A stretch of DNA of 64,000 nt, taken from assembly GCA_005281725.1 (NCBI GenBank), contig SSBO01000009.1:5216363-5280362 (forward strand), written 5' to 3'. The position numbers and the translations under genes are program-made. This document shows, one piece after another, positions 47,601 through 59,200 of the stretch; the first letter of the stretch is position 1; every line of letters begins with the position of its first letter. Below the pieces are notes generated by a model that saw nothing but the letters and a program-made list of their open reading frames with translations, was not told the DNA's origin and made no database searches. Origin of the DNA: Wuchereria bancrofti. Taxonomy: Eukaryota; Nematoda; Chromadorea; Rhabditida; Onchocercidae.

Positions 47601-50600
47601 GATTGGTACATACCTCAAATGAAATTTGTATCAGTGTTCTAAAAGAACATTTGCGATAGGAAGGATAAAAGAACATTTGCAGAACCTGTAAATATATTTT
47701 CTAAAAAAAATTGGTCTAGAATGTTGAAAAGCTTTTGAATATGTATGCGATATTCAGGGTAGACTGTGCAAAAAACGTTGTTAAACTAGCTATCAATTTG
47801 ACTAATAAGTCATATTTTTGCTACTAAAGAAGCAAACTCGCAAATAAAGGGTGATAACAACCATACTCTTTTACATAACAAAATGACATTCAACATAATT
47901 CTGTCATACCACCAATCACTGAGACCTAACAAATCATGATTCCAAGTCTGTAAGTCAGTGAATTAAAGTATACGCTAAACGCTACTTTCATCCTTACCTT
48001 CATTGTTTAATAAAATCAGCAATCACAAATGCTGCACAATAAAATCTACACAAAACGAACAGCCAGAACACATATCTTTAAACACTAAAACATAAAAGAA
48101 TATTTCAATTAAATTAAAATATGCATTTATAAGCAACATGCATACTAATAACCTTTTTCAAATGAAATTTAATGAAAGGTAATACGAGATTCACGATCAG
48201 AAGACTGAATTACCAGATCATGAAAACACATTTCCTACCGATCTTACAATAGCAGGTGTGATTATCGTTCCCCCAGTCTTGAGAGCCAATATAAATCTGA
48301 ATACATTTACCGTCCGACCACTAATGATAGAGATTATTATTATTGATAAGTGCGCAACGGTTTTTGTCCAAAATTAGCATTTAATAAATTTTTATATATC
48401 TCCTTTCCAATTTCCAAATGCAATCGCGCAACTGGCGTTAAATTAACTTACCTGCGCATATACAAGAAAGGTCTAACCGTTCCAGCCCAACATTGCTGCG
48501 ATAAATCAACCAATGTGCAAGAGAATTTCTTCATAACCAAATGAACATCATCAGATTCTACAGGAAGTGGAATCTTTCTAACTTCACTTTAGTGTTTGAT
48601 TAGAAGCAACGTAAATGTAACTGAACCAAATAAAGCAGATATGAAAAGAACAAAAACATCACCAGTACTTTTGTGCCAACTCTTGACATTCATTCGACAG
48701 GAGAATACAGAAAAGCAAACCTTTCTTTTCGAATGAAGGAATAAACGGATTGCTGTGGTTTTCGATAAGCGGATAACCATTACCAGAACTTATTGATGAG
48801 AATTTACAAACAATAATCTATACAGGAATTAAACTTTTACAAAATTTCCCAGAGATGAAATGAAAATAACAGAGGAATAAAAGAGGTTTCTGGGAAAAGC
48901 AAAAGACATACCTCATTAATTTCCGGGCAACGTACGAAAGAATTCATGTTGCTACCCTGTCATCAAGCAGAAAAGCCGACTGAAGCAAATCTAGCAAACA
49001 GTTCCCCATTTATAAGATTCTACATTGTCAAACGAAACGACCACCAACTCACGCCCACAACCTTCGTAATTCAATGCTTAATACTTACATCAATTTACGG
49101 GTAGATCATGTTCGAAAATTTTGGAATTACAAGGAAAATATTGAAATATTTCGCGACTGCAAATAAAAATAAGCAGTAGCTGTTACCATGGTTTACTAAA
49201 AATAATTTGATAAGGAAGGCAGCAGTTGCTTGTACCATCGTCCACTCCGTGTGCCATCAACGTGCACCAGAACAGCAACGTGCAGCAAGCTGCACTGCAC
49301 GCGTATAACGACAGCATCGAAAGAGTGTGCATATGTGCCGACTCCAAATTGATAGGTAGTCTTTGATAACACACACAGAGAATCAGTAAAAGACGAAATC
49401 CAACTTGAAGAGAGCTCCAAATGTGCTTCATTCATCTCTGTAGAATGGATGGATGTGGTGACCGTACAAGAGAGTGGGGGCACACGCATTTTTTACTGCC
49501 ATACGTGTATCCGCTCTGCCAGCTCTGTGTCACCTGGAGTGATTAAAAATATGACAAAATATATTTCGCAATTTTACAGTAACCCACCGTCAATTTCGGC
49601 TTTTTTATTAGAAGAAAAAAATGACTAATCGACAAACCCCTTTCCTCTTCCTCCCTTTTGGATTATTAGGACATGAACTAAAATACATTTTATTTGTTTA
49701 ATGTACGATTATGACCATTATTTGATCAGTGATACTCAATACTCCAAATTCCCTGAGTTATTTTATTTCATCAAAAAAGTGTACCACTGAAACCAATTCT
49801 AGAAAGCGATTTCTCAGCACATCATAAATGACTCGCTAATTCCTCTTAATTGACAGTTGATGTCAATAATCTATACCGTTTTTGAATAGGTACTAAATTT
49901 TTCCGAAAAAATTTTTCTCCTGATAAACAACACTAAATCATATTTAAAGTACAAGCTCGTACATTTCTGTCAAAATGGGCCTAAAAAAGTGATGTCTCTC
50001 AGTTGCACAGCTGATCTGTGCTACGGCTCAAAAAGTCTCAACGTCAGAACACAAATATCTACAAATATATGAGTTTCAGAACGACGAAAAAACTGCCGCC
50101 TGAAATAAGCGTCAAAAACGAAATTTTGCATAAGCATGCAAAAGAACATCCAAATCGATAAAAATCAGTTCGTACTTATTTCTTTCTTTTTTACAAAAAA
50201 AAAGAAAAAAGAAAAAAAGAAAAAAGGAAACAAGCAAAGTAAAGGTCACATGAAATAACGATTTGAATGCGCAAACATGACGATGCCTACAGAACAGCAA
50301 AAATACGAACTTGTTGCCGACTAATCAAAAAGCCGACATATTTCAAAAATAAGCTGAGGGAACTTTAAATAACCTCAAAAGTACCATCCTTTGTGTCAAT
50401 AATGTCCATTGAATGTCCTATCGCTCCCACTCTTAAACGCGTAAATCCTGTATAATCATGCATATTTTATGTGTAATAAATTATGGTTAAACTTACTTTT
50501 TAGATTCATTTCGTTTGCCATGTAAATGTTCCAATCGATGGAACACATTTATGACATCACGGGGTCGACGTGGCGCCTCCTCAATCTTGCTCGCTAATAA

Positions 50601-52060
50601 AAGGCATGCCATTACCGTATACTAAACTTTTTAATCATTACTACGATTGAAATAGTGCAGATCGTAAAGAAATTAATGAAAAAAACCTGAGAAGTCACAA
50701 ATAAATCATACTTAACTTGAACAGAATGCTGTTTCGGTCTTACATGAAGCAAACGAAAATATGTTCCTACAAAAACATGCAAGTTACCCTCTTTGATCAA
50801 AACGTGACTGTTTTAACAATTATACAGGTATAATCTTGTTTAAAAACAAGCATTTTGATGGGGGTCTATATCATTGGTAGCAACATAATGGTTCGAGATT
50901 AAATAATTTCAACAGCTAAAACTGAACTGACCCAGTGCTACAAACTAAATGAAGCTAACACTTGACAGCAAAAAAGAATCGCAGATATAATGATCTTAAA
51001 GAGGAAACTGGAGGATGTACATAACGCCTGATTAATCAAAGCTGCATTCAGTGTTGGGAAGCAAGAATTCGTCCTTGATAACAAAAAGCTTTGGTTACCA
51101 GAAAACAATGCCAATCTTCAAATTAATAACAAAACCATCTTCCCGCATGGGATTATATAAAAACTTACCCTTATTCTATACAAATGAATTTAGAATTTAG
51201 GAGAAAACTCAAAACATACTTCGAAATGATGTCGAACAAACGACCTCTGGTAATAAAATCGTTGGTAAAGAATTTGTGCTGTTGCTGCTGCAACCTGAGG
51301 TATACGAAGCAGTATTGCCCCTGACTGAATTATTTCACAACCGAGATAACGCAAATCCTGGAAAAGGAGGTAATAGTTCCACTGCGTGATATTAACTGAA
51401 TAAATTAAGTACTAATCCACATAATGGCCAAATTTACCATCAGCAAATTACATACCAGTTCAGTTTTCCGATCTAATCCATCACTCAAAGATGGAGGATT
51501 TCCTAACTTAGCCATTGAATGCTCATCCAGTGTGAGAAGCCATTTATCTGCTGATATATTGATCGATGAGAATAGCCTGAAACAGAAAAAAATCTTTTAT
51601 ACTAACAGGACATGCAACGCAGAACTCATAAAATTCAACGTAGTTTTTATTAAGACATATCCTTATTAAAATATAAACTTAAAGTATAGTCTTACCGAAT
51701 ATTAAAAGTCTTGATGATAGATCTTATTCTAGGGTAACATTATTAATATCTCTGTATCAGTGAAATTCTTCTGATGAATTTATTGGGAATATTTACTCTT
51801 TTGCTTAGTATTCTAGCTGACGGTAGAAATACAACGGTTCGAAGTTAAATGATTTCAGTAACTCAAACTGAAGTTCACCTCTTCTGTCCAAAACTGCTTA
51901 GCTTTATCTTCGATCCGACATCATCCACTGCTAACTGTTCTTCTTTGATATCTTTTGTATCGCTAGTATATGAGTTTAAGTTGGTCTTTCGCTGCGAATG
52001 CTCACCAGGATTTCTTGAAGATTGTTTCGAAACTAGCGTTACCATGTTATTTTTCATCAT
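44658..52060 (-). CDS. cyl-1: Cyclin L, RS-domain cyclin
   Basis: Eleven minus-strand exons: 52060-51879, 51576-51456, 51357-51220, 50621-50497, 46802-46620, 46300-46201, 46115-46002, 45910-45703, 45561-45441, 45356-45164, 44759-44658. They give 528 aa. First cyclin box (about residues 100-205): [77 protein letters not shown] and HPHKLIYAY. Second box: [34 protein letters not shown] and [21 protein letters not shown] coiled, Lys/Arg/Glu-rich stretch follows ([18 protein letters not shown]). The C-terminus is rich in SR/RS and [17 protein letters not shown] repeats, typical of cyclin L. Cyclin L partners CDK11/CDK12-type kinases and acts in nuclear pre-mRNA splicing. An in-frame TAG two codons before the ATG (with one codon between) fixes the start. 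Intron 4 (46803-50496) is 3.7 kb and contains a candidate poison exon. Confidence 0.95.
46803..50496 (-). other. Large intron 4 of cyl-1
   Basis: No second gene was recognised inside. It contains a candidate 74-nt cassette exon (50374-50447) near its 5' end. A less AT-rich stretch at about 49180-49520 is open in two overlapping minus frames (49183-49431 and 49196-49489), and neither translation resembles a known protein. The rest is AT-rich with no clear features. Confidence 0.5.
50374..50447 (-). other. Candidate alternative (poison) exon of cyl-1
   Basis: TTATACAG|G at the 5' side and GAG|GTTATT at the 3' side bound a 74-nt segment 49 nt downstream of exon 4. Joined to exon 4 in the correct phase it reads [19 protein letters not shown] then TGA, so inclusion would truncate cyclin L inside the first cyclin box. 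It is not part of the main frame, since exon 4 joins exon 5 cleanly without it. Confidence 0.35.
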
Positions 52061-53204
52061 AATCTATAATATAAATAATTGAAACTTGGTAATTAGGCTG
52101 CTCACAGCACCTCACATAACTTGTGTGCGGTGGAAGATTCGACTGACAGACGGATAGCAGAAAATAAACCTAAACTTTTGAGATGAACGAAGTCAGCATA
52201 GGTAAACACGGATGAAATGAGACAGCAGACGGAAAAGAGAATAAACAAACCCACCGCACGATTTGCAATGCAACTTATAAAACGAACATCACACCGACAT
52301 GAGTTATGAATTTATGAAAATACTTTTAACACTGTTTACTGGTAAGGAATATGAGAACTGCGTATCATTTAATCAATCAATGCCTGAATGGCTAATTTGC
52401 AAGTTGCACTCATTGAAAAAAGAAAATGTACATAAAAGCAAATCACTGAGCTCTTTCTGTTTTCATAGCTACTTTGGAAAGCAATTTAAATAAAAACTTC
52501 GGAAAAGTGAAAAACTTTTTGAATGAATGTAAAAGAAATGAACGCAACAAATTAAAAGAATCACACCGCAGTAATATGAATTAGCATCTTTCCCGGATCG
52601 CTGTCCTTCCTACGAAACAAGCAATAAGACATGAAAATACAAAGAAAAGTGACTTCGATGAAGGAAGACAGAGAGATTGAAAATACTGGAAGAGCAGTAT
52701 GTTGTCATCTCGTCAGTGGGATGAACTGATAGCATTTCAATGCTCAAGAGTGGCCAATAAGCGAACCAGGTGATAAGCTCGAGCCTCGAACATCACAGGT
52801 AACTCCCAGACTCCAAAAAAAAGCACTAGCAAATCCCAACCAACACAACAAAAAGTACCACACAGGAAAACCAATAGTCAATCGATCGACACATATGCCT
52901 TAACCGATGAGCATTCTGAGTATCGAACTCTTTGTTATAGAGATAGCGCGACAAAGGCGCGACTTTTAAAAGTTGGAATTGATAGTGTCAAGGTTACTAT
53001 GGATACGAGGGATACTGTACCGAGTGTCAAAGTTAACTGCCATCTTTTAGTCCATACCACACTGTTTTATACGATTTCCTGAGGGAAGTGAATGCTTAGT
53101 TTCTTAGCATTCCTTTTGTTATTTTCATAATTTCACATATCATTTGTCTGTAAGTATACATTCCATCTCAAAATCAAAATTAAAACGTTGGAAAAATTTC
53201 AGTT
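52061..53204. promoter_or_regulatory. Divergent promoter region of cyl-1 and nphp-4
   Basis: About 1.1 kb separates two head-to-head start codons. On the cyl-1 side it holds an acceptor-like TTATATTATAG ending at 52064 and, upstream of it, an SL1-like sequence (52079-52098). On the nphp-4 side it ends in the trans-splice acceptor. A 64-codon frame at 52299-52493 has no recognisable features. No X-box was identified with confidence. Confidence 0.5.
53193..53202 (+). other. Probable trans-splice acceptor of nphp-4
   Basis: AAAATTTCAG ends at 53202, two bases before the ATG at 53205. Such a short distance is typical of nematode spliced-leader addition and supports this start codon. Confidence 0.55.
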
Positions 53205-56200
53205 ATGTTTGAAGATAAATCGGACATAAGTAATACTAACGAGTGGTATCAAGAAGTACGAATGTGTCGGCATGTGCCACCGCGACGTTTACCGATCCAC
53301 GGATACGATAAAGCGGAATGCTACGCGTTATCATTACGAAATGCGCAACTGCCTGGTGTAACTATTCCTCTTGCAAATACTTGGGGATAGTACTCGAAGT
53401 ATGGGGAAAAATGTCGCTAAAATTTCCCTTTATTTATAGAACATCTTTGTTTTGCAGTTAAAAATGGACAAGTCATATCGTATTCATGCCTATTTCTACG
53501 ATAAACAGCGAAAATATTACTTCGGGAAACCGTTTTACGGGGGATGGTACCATTCTAGCTCTAATTCCATATCTTTTACTGAGGTAGTTAATATTTCCAT
53601 TTAAAGATGTACGTGTGTACGTATATGCATGTGATGTGTATGTATGTGTGTGTGTGTGTACATTTCAGGATTTCTTTCTAATTTACTGCAATCAGATTAG
53701 CAAACCACAAATGAAAATGTTTGGTTTAAATATAAAACTGAGGTATTTAGAAATTCAAATGCTACTGATGTTCAGTGTTCTGCCAGTACAAAGAAATATA
53801 TGATGTATAAAAGTATAATGTAATGAAAAGCTATAGGTAATCTTCTTCTGGTGTCCATTTATCGATAATATCGACACAGTTGTGGAAGTGGTTGAGGGAG
53901 AGGAACGAGGAGAAAATTGGAGTCATCTATACACAGCAGCGTGGACTTCGTTATCGTTGGAAAACACCAGCAATCCAACTGCCTTCCGCAGGTGTTATGA
54001 ATATTTCACTCATTTACAAGCCATCATTTTCCAGTCATCCACCACTTTGCGATGTCTTCCTATTTTGAAACTCATGTTTACATATAAGTCTTTTTCCAGA
54101 CTACCACTGTATCCAGGATCTCCGAAAGCGTTGTTTTTCATGGGTTCTGAACTGAAAATGATAAGTGTTTCCCGGAAAGCAAATACCAGTCTAGAAATTT
54201 GCTTAGAAACATATCAAGGAATGTACGGTGTATTGGATTTCATTCCTGAGTGGTACATGTTTGACCAATGGGAAGATATTCCTGGGTTGCGAACATCATA
54301 TCATGGTTAGATTCAGTGTGAAGTTTGCTTCCATGTACTTCGAAATTTCTACTGAATTTAAGTTTTTTTTTTCTTTTCTTTCTTTGAAAAAGTATTATTA
54401 AATACAGGAATTTCCAGGCGAATTTCAAACCGTTCTTCCAGAAGCGCTGGAAGGTCGAACGTCCATTTTAAGCAAGGTCAATCTGTCGTTCGGTATGGAT
54501 GTCTACAAATTTGAACAAATTCTACTTCATTTGATAAATAACGACAGACTTTATCGAGCAAACAGGTCACCCGCAGACATTAATGTTAAAATGATGGAGG
54601 TTCTGGAACGAAGAATTACGGTACACTCTCTGTTTTCTTTGGAGATTTTCTGATGTTAGAGGTGTTGATTTTTTTTTCTTCAAAAATTAAGTTAATTTTG
54701 AGTTAGTGTCTTGGAGAATCAGAAATATGGCAGTTTGAATTGTTTCAAATTTTTTCGATTTTCGAAAAATGAATTGGAAATTAAAAACTGTTTAGATCGG
54801 AGTTCATAACGGTCTATGCTATATCGAGAAACCGCAGTGTCTACACTTTAGTTCATCGGAAAATCAAATTTGCAGTATATCTCAAATGAGATTGAATAAG
54901 CTAACGGACAAATCAAATTTAACGTAAATTTTTGTAAAATTTTAAAATTACTAGTATTATAGTTTTAATTGCTCTCGAAATACAAAATTGTTAAAATTTC
55001 AGATCGGAAGCGCAAAGTTTGTTTATGAATGGAAGTGTGATTTTAAATAGAATAATTCCAGATCCACACTTTGCCATCGTCTTCTCACTGGACTATCTTG
55101 TCGGAGTTTATTCATGTGATGTTAGTACTTATTACTGAAATTATAATATAAACTTTGATGAAGTATTTCAGTGATAATTCAGCTAAATCCCATTTTCAGG
55201 GTACAGTACATTCATCGCAGTCAGTGATGGTCTGCTGGGGTGCTTGGTGTCCCTTCGCTGGAGATATTGTTCCTAATGGTGAGATTACCGTCCCTTTACT
55301 CGGAGGTATTATTTGTTCAGTTTTTATCATCTCTCTACTTTCATTTTTTCACGAATAAAGGTGTGAGTGAAGCTTCTCACTCCTCTTTTCCACACAAAAT
55401 ATTGATTTTCAGGGGAGAGATATTCTTCCTCTCTTGATAATGTATTGTTTTCTTATTTAGGACCAAACATTAATCCAGATGAACGTTTGGCTTTTAAAAA
55501 CTCGCTTGCTTTTCGTTCTGATTTGCCTTTTTGCGATCAGTTGCCAAGAATTCAGATTACATTCATATGTTCAGGACTAGAAAAGGTTAAAAGTCACGCT
55601 GATTATATTTTGTTTTTTTCTGATTTATTTTGTCGGAATGATCGGCGGGTAATTTGTCAAGATTTTGAGCTCATAACAGTCTCTGAACATTAATGTCCGA
55701 TATCCAGGCCTCCCTCATATGTTTTTAATTTGACATAACGGTGTACGGCTAATAATTTAGTTCATTATCACAGCGAATTATTTTATTGATTGGTAATTTG
55801 AATGTATAATTTTTTTAATTGTGGCGACGAATCACTTATTTTCAGGAAGTAATTGTTTTTCACTTTCTTCAACTGAAAAAAATTTTCCAGATCCAGCAAC
55901 CGTTAGATATTTCAACACGTGTTAATAATAAGTCGCAGCTGCAGAACTTGAAAAGATCCAATGTAGGAACTACCAGACATCAACTTAAGTCTACTCAAGC
56001 TGCTCAGAATTCTGAAAAAATGTGCGAAAACAGATTTGCAATATTTTGTTCTTCATATTACCCATATATGAACCTCTAGCTTGCTGAAGAAATGATTTTG
56101 CCTGTTTAAGATGGGAAATATAGAGTAATTGATTTTTAAAAAATTTTGAAAAATTCATTAGATGATTCGTAAAATCATTTAGTCACTTATTTCAGGCACG

Positions 56201-59200
56201 AAATCAAGACGTTGCCGTCCTCATCATTGGTAATGTTTTGATAATTTTTGAAATAGCCAGAGTATTTAATGTGGCACACGTATTGCGTACAGCGATTGTA
56301 AAATATATGTCCATTGGTGTACACAAAATTGTTGGTGTATGGTTGGTGAAACAGAGTTGATAAGATTGTATTTCAGGAAAAAGAAAATTCTGATGAAAAA
56401 ATTTCCTCCAGGAAAGAGCTGAAATGTGGCACTACTTATACGAGCGTGAAAATTTATGGTTCACCGTTAGTTAGGTAACATGAACTGTTTTTAGCTTACA
56501 ATCATTTTATAATTTTACGAACATTTTTAGATTATAATTTTACAAAAACATTGCAAGACGGTAATGCTTAATTTGCAGACACTCTTCTTAAAAGAGCAAT
56601 AATTGATTTTTCTAATATATTTAGGACATCAAACATATCTCGTACATCTCTTGCTATCCTTGCCGGCATTTCATTCACTCCTATAAAAGACCGCAATGGA
56701 AACAAACCGAAAGTTGTAGACATCGAAAATTTTCCGGTAGATTCATTGAATTTTTTGCGATTCAAAGGTCGAGTAAAGCATTTCCATCAAGTTTTGAAAA
56801 CTTTAAATTTGCTTTTTGCAAGATGGTAATGCTTAATTTATAGACACTCTTCTTAAAAAAGCAGTAACTGATATGATATTAGTATTGGATCGTGTGGAAG
56901 ACTTAATTGTATTTTATGATAGACTGCAGATATCAATGTTGAACTGAACGATAAACTAGATACGAATGAAATCATTGTGCAGTTTATGGCCGTTGAAATC
57001 AGGTTTTCTCTCATCAACTTCAAGCATCGGAAATCGTCCTTTATCAACTTACACTGAATTATTATCCTAACAACGTTAAAATATTGAATTAAAATTAGCT
57101 AATTCAATTCTTATAATATGGCTGTATGTTTTAGCTTAAAAGATGGTTGTGTCAAGATACCAACTTCGGTATTCTTTACGATTGAATTCTATCGCTTCCA
57201 CACAGTTACAACTGAAAGGTTTGTTACTTAGTTTCTCAATTGAAAAATGTATGCAAATTTAGAAATTAATAGTTTACGAAAAATATATCGAATATAACTT
57301 AATTCTTTCTAAATATAAATTCATAAGCAGTAAAATCAGGGGAAAATTACCCTTTGAAATAATAATCGTAATTTATAGATTATGGATGGATACAGTTTAT
57401 TCAAAAACAAATCTGTTTGTTCTGAAGCGCAGAGGAAACACCGAGGAGATAGCTAAAGGATATTGCAATGGCTTCACTGTGAACAATTATTTTTGTCCGT
57501 AAAAATTCGAGGAGAATAATTTATAATCTCGAACAGGTGTTGATATTTGAAATTTCAGGTAAGATATATGGTTGATGGGGATTCATTTCCAGATGGAGAC
57601 GAAGAAGATTACATTAACTATCTATCAAATGGCCATGCGATTGTTGATGTATGGGATGCCGATTCTTTGTTACCTCTTGGCAAATCGTACATTCCACTAA
57701 AGGTTATCTGATTTAAACTTTTTAAAATATTTCTATTTTGTTTAAATAGCTATACTGAGTAGATTGAAAAGAAAAACAAATTTGTAAGTAGGAGTTTTTT
57801 TCTTTTTAGAATCAAAAAAATTTTTTGTTGATGTCACATTTTCAGAAAATACAAGTTATCTATGATTATTTTCGCGCAAAACAATTTGTAGTATTTGAGA
57901 TATTTTAAGCTAGTAAAAATTAAAGAAATTTTTTATAGTTTTTACTGAGACGTGGATCCGAAGCAGTACAGGTTGATATACAAAGTGCGGTAGTGCTCAG
58001 CAATTTTCCTGAACCATCCATCATAACATGTGAACTATTACTTCGATTAGCCAGTGTTGGCCATCCATGCTTTAAACAAATGGGTACGATAACTGCTTCG
58101 TACAAAGAATGAATAAATCGATATTTAAGAATCAAAGTTGGAGTTATATAAAAAGAAATTCTTGTTAGATTCACAACGACTGATATGCGGTCGATGAGAT
58201 TGAAAATACTGCGCTATCTTTAACCAGTCTTTAAGAATTACTAGTAATCAATACATGCGATTCAAATTTTCTAGTTTATCTGGTAGGTGAAATGCGCTTG
58301 CTATCACAGTAAGTCGCTTAATATGTAAGAAGGCTAACAGCAACGATCTTTTATCATTTTTTAAATTAAAATAAGATACAATTGTCGAATTCAGAATTGG
58401 TTTAAAAAAAAAATCTCTTTCTGGTTCGCTAACTTTATTGTTTAGATTCAATACGAAGTCGAACCAATGCAGTTGTAAGTCGACAGCTGACTCGAATCGG
58501 TCAAAATGAAAATGAGTCATACAAGATTAGAGCTAAATCACTGAATCCAATCCATGAAAATTCGCTGCAACGTTTCCTGGCTGCTCAAAGGTGAATAATT
58601 CGGTTCACTACCTTGAAATCTACTGCAGTGCGCTCCATATTTTGTGCTATATATGGCAAATTGAATTCTTGCTTACTGTTAGAAACTTTCCAATTGTCGG
58701 ACTTTAATTAATGCTCATTTTGTTAGTTGATTCGTACAAGTGGAAATCTTTAGAAACAATAACTAATGTAAAGAAATTCTTCGGAAGAATCTGAATGATT
58801 TTTTTCAATTAAATGCTATTAGATTGGATATAGACCAGCGTTATAATGAAATTGTGAACGATGCAAAAAACGTGGGAACAAAAAATTTGCCGCTCACGAC
58901 AAAAGTATGAATTATTGATCTTTTAAAAAATCGATTTAACACTTATGATAAAATCCGTAGAGAATACTAGCATAATTGCTTTTGGTTTTCCAACATTTTG
59001 CAAATGCAAAAATTGAAAAAAAAAGATATTCATGAGAAAATGCAATTTTTAAATTTACTGTTTTGTAAATACAAATAAGTTTGTCCAATATTACTTCGTG
59101 TAATAAGAAATATTGCAGGGATCAATGAAGCGGTATCTGTTTCAGCAGGAATTAGAAGCATACAAAAAACTACGTGATGAAGATAAAGCATCGAAACTAT

